Origin: Bacteroides salyersiae WAL 10018 = DSM 18765 = JCM 12988
GTDB taxonomy: Bacteria; Bacteroidota; Bacteroidia; Bacteroidales; Bacteroidaceae
Length of the DNA: 64,000 nt
Assembly: GCF_000381365.1 (NCBI RefSeq)
Contig: NZ_KB905467.1
Location: 241,604 to 305,603 of the forward strand
Direction of reading: 5' to 3'
Shown one piece after another: positions 41,814 to 50,515 of this stretch (positions are counted from its first letter, which is position 1; every line of letters begins with the position of its first letter). Under the pieces are notes generated by a model. The model was not told where the DNA came from, made no database searches, and worked only from the letters and a program-made list of their open reading frames with translations. The position numbers and the translations under genes were made by a program.

Positions 41814-41909
41814 ATGGAAACAAATATTATTATGCAGTATATTGATGAATTGCTGCAAGACAATTCAAATGAGGAAGCCGGAATTCAGGAAGCGTTAAAA
41901 CTTATATAG
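41814..41909 (+). CDS. Possible 31-residue peptide
   Basis: METNIIMQYIDELLQDNSNE, then EAGIQEALKLI: an acidic helical peptide filling the gap between two small membrane genes. Short length makes this a weak call. Confidence 0.3.
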   Translation: METNIIMQYIDELLQDNSNEEAGIQEALKLI

Positions 41910-41914
41910 ACAAT

Positions 41915-42106
41915 ATGAAAGAAAATAAAATAAAGATACTTCACAATGTTATCAAATACCCCATCACGATAATATCAACTCCTATTCAATTAATCGCAAT
42001 AGTATTAGCATATATAGCATTAGCATTAAAATCCTTTGCTAATGCATTGATTGCAATTTCAGATAGTTGGGGTGAATATTTAATCAAGAAGTTTTATTAT
42101 AAATGA
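41915..42106 (+). CDS. Small membrane protein
   Basis: 63 residues with one long hydrophobic segment (KYPITIISTPIQLIAIVLAY, then IALALKSFANALIAI) and a basic end (KKFYYK). Last small gene before the packaging genes. Function is unknown. Confidence 0.5.
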   Translation: MKENKIKILHNVIKYPITIISTPIQLIAIVLAYIALALKSFANALIAISDSWGEYLIKKFYYK

Positions 42107-42127
42107 AAATTATGTGGATTACAAAAT

Positions 42128-42625
42128 ATGGCAAAGTTTAATGATGAAATGATTCAGCAGTGTTCAGATTGGGTTCGTGAAAACGGGCTGATGGAGTATG
42201 GTGGAGCGAAGTTAAAGGACTTTTGCAAGCGCTTCGGCATAGATGCACAGACTTATTATAATTGGATGGAAAATTCGGACTTTTCGAATGCTATAAAAAA
42301 GGCAAAAGATGATTTCAAAAATGGTCTTGAACGTCGTATTGTATCTTCTATGGCCAATGCTGCCATTGGATATGAATACGAGCAGACATCAACCGAATAC
42401 TATTTTGAAGGTAAAAAGAAAAAGATCAAAAAGGAGGTAAAGAAGAATATTCGTGTTGAACCGAATATCGGCGCCGGTATTTTCCTTTTAACGAATTTAG
42501 AACCAGATAGGTGGAAGAATAAGCAAAATACTGAGCATTCAGGTGAGATTTCGACAGGACTTAATATCATTGTTTCCAATGATGAAGATGCTAATTTGAT
42601 AGAACAACTTAAAAATAAGGAATAA
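42128..42625 (+). CDS. Terminase small subunit
   Basis: 165 residues. A helix-turn-helix-like front (LKDFCKRFGIDAQTYYNWM), a helical middle (AIKKAKDDFKNGLERRIVS) and the GIFLLTNLEPDRWKNK segment characteristic of Bacteroidetes phage small terminases. It recognises the packaging site and delivers DNA to the large subunit, whose gene starts in its stop (AATAATGATT). Confidence 0.85.
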   Translation: MAKFNDEMIQQCSDWVRENGLMEYGGAKLKDFCKRFGIDAQTYYNWMENSDFSNAIKKAKDDFKNGLERRIVSSMANAAIGYEYEQTSTEYYFEGKKKKIKKEVKKNIRVEPNIGAGIFLLTNLEPDRWKNKQNTEHSGEISTGLNIIVSNDEDANLIEQLKNKE

Positions 42626-43794
42626 TGATTGTTGTTAAGGTATACAGAGAGAGTTTGAAAGCTTATCTTTCTGGTGTTAGAACGATTGCTAACCGTGGAG
42701 GAACAAGATCAGGAAAAACATATTCTATTGTATCCTTACTTGTGTCTATTGCTGTCGGTAGTAAAAATGGAAAGGATATAAATATTGTATCTGAGAGCAT
42801 GCCACATTTAAAAAGAGGAGCATTAAAAGATATTGATGATATTTTGTCTAATGAGGGACTTTTAAAAGACAGGGATTTTAAATTGAATTCTACTGATCAT
42901 CAATATACGTTCAATAGTGGTAGTAGTATACGCTTTTTTTCAGTTGATGATTGGGGTAAGGTGAAAGGTGGGAGAAGGGATATATTATTCATTAATGAAT
43001 GTAATCGTATTCCATATGAAACCTATAGACAATTGTCTGTTCGTACAAGGGAATGTGTATTTCTTGATTGGAATCCAGATTGCGAGTTTTGGTATGAATT
43101 AAAGGGGGTACAAGTTAAAAAAAATACTATAGAAGTACATTCTACATATAAAGACAATCCTTTTAATACCCCACAGCAAATTTCAGAAATAGAATCTCAC
43201 AAAGACGATGATAATTGGTGGAGGGTCTACGGTCTTGGATTAACAGGTCGTTCTGTCGGAATTATATATTCAAGATGGAAGCAAGTTGATTCCATACCAG
43301 AAACTGCAAAGTTGATCGGTAGGGGAATGGATTTTGGTTTTACAACAGATCCTACTGCGATCGTTGATGTTTATCAATATGATGGGAAATTATGGGTGAA
43401 TGAACATTGTTATGAGAGAGGTCTTACAAATGACCAAATTGCAGATAGACTTAGGGATAAAGACTGCGATGTTATTGCTGATTCTGCTGAACAAAAATCA
43501 ATTCGTGAGATTTATAATTATGGAATAAAAAAAATAGAAGCGGCAAATAAGGGAGCAGATTCAATTCGTAATGGCATTCAGATTTTACAACGTTATGAGA
43601 TATGTGTTACAAAGTCAAGTCTTAATTTAATATATGAACTTAGGAATTATAAGTGGAAGGAAGATAAAATAACCGGAGAATTGAGGAATGAACCTATTGA
43701 TAGCAATAATCATGCGTTGGATGCATTACGTTATGTAGCACTTAATAAATTATCGGAAAGTTCAAAACCACGAGGTATTAGAGTTCGTAATTAG
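42625..43794 (+). CDS. Terminase large subunit
   Basis: 389 residues, short but complete. ATPase: Walker A GGTRSGKT at residues 25-32, Walker B DILFINECNR near 118-127 with the catalytic Glu. Nuclease: GMDFGFTTDPTA near 234, DVIADSAEQKS near 285 and DSNNHALDALRY near 359, supplying the three RNase-H-fold acids. It drives DNA into the prohead and cuts it. It overlaps the small-subunit gene. Confidence 0.95.
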   Translation: MIVVKVYRESLKAYLSGVRTIANRGGTRSGKTYSIVSLLVSIAVGSKNGKDINIVSESMPHLKRGALKDIDDILSNEGLLKDRDFKLNSTDHQYTFNSGSSIRFFSVDDWGKVKGGRRDILFINECNRIPYETYRQLSVRTRECVFLDWNPDCEFWYELKGVQVKKNTIEVHSTYKDNPFNTPQQISEIESHKDDDNWWRVYGLGLTGRSVGIIYSRWKQVDSIPETAKLIGRGMDFGFTTDPTAIVDVYQYDGKLWVNEHCYERGLTNDQIADRLRDKDCDVIADSAEQKSIREIYNYGIKKIEAANKGADSIRNGIQILQRYEICVTKSSLNLIYELRNYKWKEDKITGELRNEPIDSNNHALDALRYVALNKLSESSKPRGIRVRN

Positions 43795-43811
43795 AAAAAT
43801 AGAGCTTTTTA

Positions 43812-43843
43812 TTTGATTATTTGATTTTTAGTATATATATTTG
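43812..43843 (+). promoter_or_regulatory. Promoter of the structural genes
   Basis: TTTG at 43812-43815 and TATATTTG at 43836-43843 with a 20-base spacer match the Bacteroides consensus. It lies in the 187-base gap after the terminase, so the structural genes can be transcribed separately. Confidence 0.7.
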
Positions 43844-43847
43844 TGCG

Positions 43848-43867
43848 TGCAATAAAGTGTTATTGCA
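43848..43867 (+). promoter_or_regulatory. Hairpin at the 5' end of the structural transcript
   Basis: TGCAATAA (43848-43855) and TTATTGCA (43860-43867) form a perfect 8-base stem with loop AGTG, starting about 5 bases after the promoter box. At the 5' end of an mRNA it could protect against decay. Confidence 0.55.
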
Positions 43868-43926
43868 TAATTGATTATTTGATTCTATTAAATAATTGAT
43901 TTAATTAAATTGTAATTTATTGAAAA

Positions 43927-43943
43927 GGGTGAAGGGTTGACCC
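43927..43943 (+). promoter_or_regulatory. Leader motif GGGT(N)AAGGGT(NN)ACCC, copy 1
   Basis: GGGTGAAGGGTTGACCC lies 38 bases before the start of the first structural gene and can form a short GGGT/ACCC hairpin. A 14/17 match stands before the major capsid gene at 47969. Possibly a translation enhancer or recruitment site. Confidence 0.4.
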
Positions 43944-43981
43944 TGAGATATAACATATTAATAACTTTAATTTTTAAAAGT

Positions 43982-44638
43982 ATGATTTGTACATGTCCAG
44001 CGGCACCAGCTTTGCCCGATATTCCAGAAGTGATCTGTTCCGAATCGTTAGGACAGATTCAAAAAGTTGCTTTCCAACGTCTTTATAAAGATGATGGAAC
44101 AAGAAATAGTTTTAACGGTGAAGGTGATTCTCCAATGCCTATTACCGCACTTGCGTCTTGGACTCCATTATTGTCAGCGAATGACTCTACTAAAATTGTT
44201 GTTTCCCCGTACATTGAAGCACCGACAGCAGAAGCGGGCGCAGCACGTACCTTTGGTGGCGGAAATGAAACACTTGGAGGTATTGAAAAGAATATAGGCC
44301 GTGAGCCAACTCCGTTTACAGGAGTTATTCGCGAAGTACCACAAGCGGTAATTAAAGCACTTAAAGCATTACAGTGTGAAAGTCAAGCATCCAATTTGGG
44401 TGTTTATCTGTTTGATGGGAATGGTGCAGTGGGTGCTGATCAGGATGAAACAAATGAAAAAATTTATTATCCTATACCTGTTCGTTCACTGTTTATAGGA
44501 GATAAAACATTGGGCGGATTGGAAGCACCGGATAGCAATGCCATTTCATGGTCATTCTTGCCAAACTGGTCTGACAATCTCGCTATTATTGCCCCTGATT
44601 TTAATCCTTTGACTGCTCTTAGAATTGCTAAAAAATGA
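43982..44638 (+). CDS. Phage structural protein, unknown
   Basis: 218 residues from ATG 43982; the open frame extends 45 bases up into the leader, which has no ATG. MICTCPAAPALPDIPEVIC opens the protein, with four cysteines in the first 20 residues, followed by GQIQKVAFQRLYKDDGT and a strand-rich body (PIPVRSLFIGDKTLGG). Own promoter and leader argue for high expression, so a decoration, tail-tube or similar virion protein is likely. I cannot place the family. Confidence 0.65.
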   Translation: MICTCPAAPALPDIPEVICSESLGQIQKVAFQRLYKDDGTRNSFNGEGDSPMPITALASWTPLLSANDSTKIVVSPYIEAPTAEAGAARTFGGGNETLGGIEKNIGREPTPFTGVIREVPQAVIKALKALQCESQASNLGVYLFDGNGAVGADQDETNEKIYYPIPVRSLFIGDKTLGGLEAPDSNAISWSFLPNWSDNLAIIAPDFNPLTALRIAKK

Positions 44639-44883
44639 AGGCAAAGACAACAACAGTTACACTAAGATGTGATTCGTTGAATATCGAGAAAGAATTTGAA
44701 ATCACCCATGCCGATAAGCTGCTGAGAATGCAGAATAACGGCGGGTGGTATTTACCGGCAAATTCAAGTTTTAAGTTTGACAAAGAGAATGGGTTTATCA
44801 ATCGATCAAATAAGAAAAGAGATAACGGAACCTCAGAAAAGAGGAACGATATCGAGAGCAATAATCCAGCAAAACCGGATTAA
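44635..44883 (+). CDS. Small phage protein, unknown
   Basis: 82 residues, starting inside the previous stop (ATGA). A strand-rich front (TTTVTLRCDSLNIEKEF, MQNNGGWYLPANSSFKF) and a disordered polar tail. The portal gene begins within it, overlapping by 95 bases. No family recognised. Confidence 0.55.
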   Translation: MKAKTTTVTLRCDSLNIEKEFEITHADKLLRMQNNGGWYLPANSSFKFDKENGFINRSNKKRDNGTSEKRNDIESNNPAKPD

Positions 44884-46510
44884 ATTCCATGCTCAGACAT
44901 ACGCTACTCCGATTATATCTCAGCCTGTTACTGACTTTCTTGCGATGGTTAGTAACATTCTTCCGCATGATAAATTTAAGATCTTTAAGACCCTTTTCCG
45001 TTATCCTATTCGTACGAATGAGGTAACGTCCATTTGCTTTGACAAGCTTTCTCGGATATTTGACGGTCGCAATCCTGCATTCAACTACCAGTTCCTCAAC
45101 AGTGACCAACGGGACGATTGGGAATATTACAGGCAAGATGTCTTGCATGAACCAGATGTTTGGAGTAAAAAAGGATGGGAGTTTTTCAAAACGGAGATAA
45201 ACAGCATTCTTATTGTTGATTTGCCGGCAGAGCAGTCTTCCGGCAAATACCCAGAACCTTATTTTTATTGGCTTCCGATCGAAAGTGTAATCACCTATGA
45301 GGTAAATCATACGACTGGAATAATGGATTTTATAATATTCCGTCAAGATTTTGGCCGTATTGCTGTAATCGACAGGGATAGTTACCGCATATTTCGGGAA
45401 GAAAAAAATAATATAGGGGAGCTGCTTGTTGAGAATCCTCATGATTTAGGTTATTGCCCGGCAAGATTCTTTTGGGATGAACCGGTTAATTTGAGGGAAC
45501 CAGATATTAAGTTGAGTCCTCTAACTAAGGAATTGGAAGCATTGGATTGGTTCCTGTTCTTTCACATCAGCAAAAGACATCTTGATCTCTACGGTGCATA
45601 CCCTATTTATTCCGGTTATGAACAGGCATGCGATTTTAGCAATGGAAATAATGGGGATTATTGCGATGGAGGATTTATCCGGGATAAGGATGGGCACTAT
45701 AAGTTTGACCAGTTCGGTCTTGAACTTCTCCGGTGCCCTAAATGCGGAAATAAACGCATAGTTGGTGCCGGATCATTTGTTGAAATACCTATCCCGGGCG
45801 AAAAACAGCCTGATTTACATAATCCTGTTCAGATGCTTTCTGTTGACCGTAGCAGTCTTGATTATAATGTCGATGAAGAAAAAAGACTACGTGACGATAT
45901 CATAACGGCTGTTGTCGGACAAAATGAGGAAGTAACGCAACGTGAAGCATTCAATGAACAGCAGGTGAAAGCCGCATTCGAAAGCCAAAGCACTGTCTTG
46001 AACCGTATTAAAAAGGGATTTGAATCCGCACAGCAATTTGTCGATGAGACCGTCTGTCGCTTGCGATATGGTAAACAATTTGTTTCAGCGAAAGTCAATT
46101 ACGGTACTGAATTTTACCTGTATGATGCTAATGAATTGCGTCAAAGGTATAAATCGGCAAAAGAAGCAGGTGCGAGTGAGGGAGAATTGGATGCGTTGCA
46201 AAATCAGATCATAGAGACGGAATACCGGAATAATCCGACGCAGATGCAGCGAATGTTGATACTGTCAGAACTTGAACCTTATCGGCATTTGACCCGTACA
46301 GAGATTTTAGATCTCTATGGTAAGAATTTGATTAGTGAGGATGAACTGCGTATCAAGCTGAATTTTGCAAGCTATGTGCGACGATTCGAAAGAGAGAACA
46401 TGAACATTCTTGAATTCGGCACACAGGTGCCTTTTGACAAAAAGATATCAGTAATAACTAATAAATTTTTTGATTATGCTCGTGAAAACAGGAGTCAACG
46501 GGGAGACTAA
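44789..46510 (+). CDS. Portal protein
   Basis: 573 residues from ATG 44789. Size, position after terminase and the internal pattern fit a phage portal: VTDFLAMVSNILPHDKFKI, PIRTNEVTSICFDKLSRIF, DGRNPAFNYQF, then a stem/crown-like helical part (FNEQQVKAAFESQSTVLNR, KKGFESAQQFVDETVCRL). A cysteine pair RCPKCGNKRIVG near residue 314 looks like an inserted zinc knuckle. Twelve copies would form the entry vertex for DNA. Confidence 0.8.
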   Translation: MGLSIDQIRKEITEPQKRGTISRAIIQQNRIKFHAQTYATPIISQPVTDFLAMVSNILPHDKFKIFKTLFRYPIRTNEVTSICFDKLSRIFDGRNPAFNYQFLNSDQRDDWEYYRQDVLHEPDVWSKKGWEFFKTEINSILIVDLPAEQSSGKYPEPYFYWLPIESVITYEVNHTTGIMDFIIFRQDFGRIAVIDRDSYRIFREEKNNIGELLVENPHDLGYCPARFFWDEPVNLREPDIKLSPLTKELEALDWFLFFHISKRHLDLYGAYPIYSGYEQACDFSNGNNGDYCDGGFIRDKDGHYKFDQFGLELLRCPKCGNKRIVGAGSFVEIPIPGEKQPDLHNPVQMLSVDRSSLDYNVDEEKRLRDDIITAVVGQNEEVTQREAFNEQQVKAAFESQSTVLNRIKKGFESAQQFVDETVCRLRYGKQFVSAKVNYGTEFYLYDANELRQRYKSAKEAGASEGELDALQNQIIETEYRNNPTQMQRMLILSELEPYRHLTRTEILDLYGKNLISEDELRIKLNFASYVRRFERENMNILEFGTQVPFDKKISVITNKFFDYARENRSQRGD

Positions 46511-46976
46511 AGACGTGTCTATTTTTGACGTTACCCCGGAAAATTACATTGTTCCCAAAGGGGAAGAACATTTGTACCACTGCCTTATCGAAGTTAGAAA
46601 GTTCGATTCAGATACAGGTAAGAGATTGAGCACACCACGTGTTCAAGTGTTCGGTAAAAAAGCTTACGAAGAAGGTGTTTATCATAACTTGAAAAAGCAT
46701 GGTCACACCATTACTGTATTGCACGATCCGAACGAATACTTAACTGCAAAGAAAGCAGAGGAAGCTGCAAAGGCAGAAGAAAAGGCTGCTAAAGAAGAGG
46801 AAGAAGCACGGCTTAAGGCAGAGGAGGAAGCCAGGATTGAAGAGGAACGGAAAAAAGCTGAGAAGGAAGCCCTGAAAGCGGAAATCCTTGCTGAATTGAA
46901 AGAGTCTGGCATTATTCAGGAAGCAAAGAAACCGGGCAGGCCTAAAAAGGAATCTTCTGAAGAAGCAGAAGAATAA
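46476..46976 (+). CDS. Charged coiled-coil phage protein
   Basis: 166 residues from ATG 46476. The first 85 residues form a small domain (ENYIVPKGEEHLYHCLIEV, RVQVFGKKAYEEG). Residues about 88-150 are an almost pure Ala/Glu/Lys helix (KKAEEAAKAEEKAAKEEEEA). The end has an AT-hook-like KKPGRPKKE. The gene overlaps the portal by 35 bases. Such proteins can act in capsid assembly or DNA contact; the role is inferred. Confidence 0.65.
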   Translation: MLVKTGVNGETKDVSIFDVTPENYIVPKGEEHLYHCLIEVRKFDSDTGKRLSTPRVQVFGKKAYEEGVYHNLKKHGHTITVLHDPNEYLTAKKAEEAAKAEEKAAKEEEEARLKAEEEARIEEERKKAEKEALKAEILAELKESGIIQEAKKPGRPKKESSEEAEE

Positions 46977-47007
46977 TATTAACCATAAATGATTAAAGGG
47001 TAAAATC

Positions 47008-47955
47008 ATGGCATTAACAGTAGAAGTTTTAAAAGCAAATTCGGTATTGGCCGGATTGAGTGACGAACAGTTGGCAGCTATCACAACTTTGTCTGCAAAT
47101 GACGAAAATAGCGTAATTGCTCAAAAAACGGGTAAGATATACGGTGACTTGGATGCCGATATTTTGTCTGTTACCGGTATTGCAAAGAATGGCACTGAAA
47201 AGACGTATGATTATGCGAAAAGGGTACTTGGTGAGTTCAAGACAAAGGCCGAAAGTGCCGTACAGCTACAGAGCACTATTGATACGCTGACAAAAGAAAA
47301 ATCGCGTTTGGAAAAGGCTATCCAAGATGGTGCTTCCGATGCGGAGACCGCGAAGGCTTTGAAGCAGGCTAAAGCTGATCTTGCAGCTATTACAGGGCAA
47401 TATAATGAGCTTAATACCAAATTCCAGAACGCTGAACAAAACCATCAAAAAGAACTGTTCGGTATCCGTGTGGAATCAACATTGCAAGCTGCTACGGCTA
47501 ATTTGAAGTTTAAACCGGAGCTCCCGGGAAGTGTAACTAAGGTATTGCTTAGTCAAGCGACAGAGAAAATTAAAAACATGCATCCGGAACTGATCGATGA
47601 CGGGAAAGGCGGTCAGATCATTGCGTTCAAAGATGAAAATGGCGCAATTATGCGTAATCCGAACAATCAATTGAATCCATTTACGGCTGATGAATTGATT
47701 CAACGTGAATTGGATATGATGGGGGTTTTGGATAAAGGCAGGCAACAAGTCGGTACCGGCACACAACCTCCTTCTGGTGTTACAGGTTCGGGTACTGTTA
47801 TTAGCATAGCTGGTGCAAAGACAAGAACAGAAGCATATGATATGATTGCTTCAAGTCTTATGACGCAAGGACTGACAAATGGTTCTGCGGAATTCCAGAC
47901 TGCTATGGATCAGGCATGGAAAGATAACAATATCTCTTCCCTTCCGGAGAAATAA
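47008..47955 (+). CDS. Capsid scaffolding-like protein
   Basis: 315 residues directly before the major capsid gene. A coiled coil covers about residues 85-150 (SAVQLQSTIDTLTKEKSRL, TGQYNELNTKFQNAEQNHQ), flanked by a helical N-terminal domain and a Gly/Thr-rich linker (GTGTQPPSGVTGSGT). This is the usual composition and place of scaffold proteins, which shape the prohead and are then lost. No protease motif is seen. Confidence 0.7.
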   Translation: MALTVEVLKANSVLAGLSDEQLAAITTLSANDENSVIAQKTGKIYGDLDADILSVTGIAKNGTEKTYDYAKRVLGEFKTKAESAVQLQSTIDTLTKEKSRLEKAIQDGASDAETAKALKQAKADLAAITGQYNELNTKFQNAEQNHQKELFGIRVESTLQAATANLKFKPELPGSVTKVLLSQATEKIKNMHPELIDDGKGGQIIAFKDENGAIMRNPNNQLNPFTADELIQRELDMMGVLDKGRQQVGTGTQPPSGVTGSGTVISIAGAKTRTEAYDMIASSLMTQGLTNGSAEFQTAMDQAWKDNNISSLPEK

Positions 47956-47968
47956 AGAGAATAAGAAA

Positions 47969-47985
47969 GGGTAAAGGGTCAACCC
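47969..47985 (+). promoter_or_regulatory. Leader motif GGGT(N)AAGGGT(NN)ACCC, copy 2
   Basis: GGGTAAAGGGTCAACCC stands 30 bases before the major capsid start, at nearly the same distance as the similar copy before gene 43982. The hairpin-forming ends are kept while the loop bases differ. Confidence 0.4.
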
Positions 47986-48015
47986 GGTATTTATAACATT
48001 AAAAAAATATTTGAT

Positions 48016-49113
48016 ATGAGTTTAATTGCAACCAGATTACAGAATTGGCGTGTTGAAGATCCCGAATTTGACCGGAATATGACCCGCCCTTGCGAGTATG
48101 GCGCATTGGATTTTTTCGTAGAACAGACCGATGCACGTAATTCGATTATTAACCCCCGATTACGCGAACGTGCATTCGCTTCGATCGGTAATACCGTACA
48201 GATTCCTGTCATTAACTATGATGAGAATGTACAGGTGTCCAATGTTCGCTCATGTGTCATTGCTGATAATGAGAATGCTTCTGCGCTGTATACCGTTACA
48301 TGGGCTACTTACGCGGTAGGATTTACGATGGTGCCGGCTGCTTATATGAATAATGAAATCAGTTACGAACATGACTGGCTTCGCAAAATGGAGAAAATCA
48401 GTCGTGCTATGGCTAATGCTCTTGATTCAGCAGCAGTTGCACAATTGGAAGCTCAAAAGACGCAGGTTTTCAAATCTAAACTGAATTATACCGTAACCGG
48501 TAACGTGATTGAAGTTCCTACTCAGATGTCTACTGAAATCTTAGGTGATATTAACCCTATGATGCGCGCTAACTGTTATCCGGAACAGATTCACGTGATC
48601 GGAAATGCCGGTGTTGATGCACTTATTCGTAAATTGGCTCAGCATGGTATCTACAATGACGTCAACAAACGAATGGAATACGACAACAAGGTTATTCATT
48701 ATACTAACAATGTCGTTGACGAATCCGGCAAAATGGGAACACTGTTCGCAGTAGTTGACGGGAATGTCGGAGTGCTTACCCGTGTTGACCGTGAAGCATT
48801 ACGTCGTGCTCGTTCTAACTTCCACGAATGGGACGTAGTACGTATTCCGTTTGTTGATCTTCCGGTAGGTTCTCATTACTATACGGAAGTTGGTGACCAG
48901 TCTAAATTGTGGGGTGATGCAACGGCAGATTTGAATTGTGGTGTTAAAGAATTCTTCGGATTCTCAGTTGATGTTGCATTCTTGGTAGCATACAACAGTA
49001 ATCCTGCAACTATCGCTAACCCGATCATCAAGGCTGAGATTGCTGCACGTGCAGATAATACTCCTTTGGGTATGCCTGTATATGTGACAAATGCTGCTCA
49101 GTTTTCGGCTTAA
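48016..49113 (+). CDS. Major capsid protein
   Basis: 365 residues. Position after scaffold, size and the pattern FFVEQTDARNSIINPRLRE, TVQIPVINYDENVQVSNV, MVPAAYMNNEISYEHDWLR and DSAAVAQLEAQKTQVFKS fit the HK97-fold major capsid proteins of Bacteroides siphoviruses as I remember them. It forms the icosahedral shell. A strong terminator directly follows, and a leader motif precedes it, as expected for the most abundant virion protein. Confidence 0.82.
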   Translation: MSLIATRLQNWRVEDPEFDRNMTRPCEYGALDFFVEQTDARNSIINPRLRERAFASIGNTVQIPVINYDENVQVSNVRSCVIADNENASALYTVTWATYAVGFTMVPAAYMNNEISYEHDWLRKMEKISRAMANALDSAAVAQLEAQKTQVFKSKLNYTVTGNVIEVPTQMSTEILGDINPMMRANCYPEQIHVIGNAGVDALIRKLAQHGIYNDVNKRMEYDNKVIHYTNNVVDESGKMGTLFAVVDGNVGVLTRVDREALRRARSNFHEWDVVRIPFVDLPVGSHYYTEVGDQSKLWGDATADLNCGVKEFFGFSVDVAFLVAYNSNPATIANPIIKAEIAARADNTPLGMPVYVTNAAQFSA

Positions 49114-49133
49114 AAATTAGATATGACACAATG

Positions 49134-49174
49134 AAAGGGGATGGGATATTTGTCCTCATCCCCTTTATTTATTA
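49134..49174 (+). terminator. Intrinsic terminator after the major capsid gene
   Basis: AAAGGGGATG (49134-49143) pairs perfectly with CATCCCCTTT (49157-49166), followed by ATTTATT. It is 20 bases after the capsid stop and 7 before the next start region, so it would lower expression of the tail genes relative to capsid. Confidence 0.8.
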
Positions 49175-49180
49175 AAGGGT

Positions 49181-50515
49181 ATGTACAGGTTAAAAGAAAT
49201 AGAACAGGCTTTGCTTAATGTTGTGGGATGGCAACAGGCTCTTAATCCTACACAGCATATAGAAGAATCATTGACGCGTACCGATAGCGGATTGTACTTT
49301 CAAAATGCACATCCTCTTGTTACTCTCAATAATATATCGGCCATAATACCGGATGATTGGGGCTATCAGTATCCGAAATGGAACATGATTTCGCCTTATA
49401 GAAAAGGGGATATTGTGTCTCATAATAATATGCTGTGGATGGCTAAAATGGGCAATACTAACCAAGAACCAGCGGTTAGCGACTTTAACGGTGACTTTAG
49501 TCGTGATTATGGCAATCCTTTTTGGCAGCCTTTCAATATGCTATCCAGTTATCTTGAAAATCTGACAATAAACGGTATAGATACCGTTGTGCAAAGCTTT
49601 ACTCAAATGAAAGGTTTGGATAAGGAGACGAAAAATTTGTTGGAAAGACGTACACTCTTTGATGGTGCAGGACGTATACGTGCTACTTTGCAGAATTCTC
49701 ATAAACTCGTAGGAATGGAAATTGTTCCTGTCCGTTCTATGGGAGTGACAACTAAAATAGAACGTATCGGGCTTCAAATGACCGGTGGTACCGGACTAAT
49801 CAAGATGTATCTCTTCCATAGTTCGCAGATAGACCCTATCCGTACTTTCTATCTGAATTTTAATGTCACGAATGGAGGGTTCCAATGGTTCCCATTAAAA
49901 GATTGTTATCTGCCGTATATCAGTGACGGAAACAACTCCGGTGGTGCTTGGTATCTGGTATATAATCAAGACGAGCTACCACGTGGAATGGAAGCTGTCA
50001 ATGTTTCAAAGGATTGGAGCCGTGAACCTTGTGGTACATGTAATATCGGTAGTGTGGAGACATGGAGACAGATTACTAAGTACATGCAGATATCTCCATT
50101 CATGTATAATGCACCTACTACATTTGAAGAATATCCGGAACTCTGGGATATTTCCGGAAACATCTATACCAATACGCTGAATTATGGTATTAATTGCGAG
50201 ATAACGGTTGGCTGTGATCTTACTGATTTTATCATATCACAACGCCAGATATTTCAGACAGTGATACAAAGGCAGGTAGCCGCAATTGCATTGCGGACAA
50301 TGGCTATGAATCCGGATGTACGCGTAAATCGAAATCAATCCAACGTGTCCCGTATGGATATTCTTTACGAACTTGACGGTAATACACAAGGTATGCCGGG
50401 TGGATTAGGCTACGATTTAAAAAAGGCTTATGAAGCACTGAGTTTAGATACACAGGGATTAGATAGAATTTGCTTGTCATGTAATAATCACGGTGTTCGT
50501 TATCGTACAACATAA
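49181..50515 (+). CDS. Phage neck/structural protein, unknown
   Basis: 444 residues. The front (MYRLKEIEQALLNVVGWQQ) is followed by a carbohydrate-binding-like stretch with tryptophans (WGYQYPKWNMISPYRKGDI, HNNMLWMAKMGNTNQEP) reminiscent of chitin-binding-like folds in virion proteins, then a large strand-rich domain. The position between capsid and tail genes points to a head or neck component. Family unknown to me. Confidence 0.6.
   Translation: MYRLKEIEQALLNVVGWQQALNPTQHIEESLTRTDSGLYFQNAHPLVTLNNISAIIPDDWGYQYPKWNMISPYRKGDIVSHNNMLWMAKMGNTNQEPAVSDFNGDFSRDYGNPFWQPFNMLSSYLENLTINGIDTVVQSFTQMKGLDKETKNLLERRTLFDGAGRIRATLQNSHKLVGMEIVPVRSMGVTTKIERIGLQMTGGTGLIKMYLFHSSQIDPIRTFYLNFNVTNGGFQWFPLKDCYLPYISDGNNSGGAWYLVYNQDELPRGMEAVNVSKDWSREPCGTCNIGSVETWRQITKYMQISPFMYNAPTTFEEYPELWDISGNIYTNTLNYGINCEITVGCDLTDFIISQRQIFQTVIQRQVAAIALRTMAMNPDVRVNRNQSNVSRMDILYELDGNTQGMPGGLGYDLKKAYEALSLDTQGLDRICLSCNNHGVRYRTT

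Noticed and set aside
44798..45442. 214-codon minus-strand frame over the portal gene
   Set aside because: No plausible start context or domain, and it lies fully over a well supported portal gene.
46703..46912. Minus-strand frame rich in Ser, Ala and Phe
   Set aside because: It is the mirror of the Ala/Glu/Lys-rich coiled-coil coding stretch, a common artefact of biased codons.
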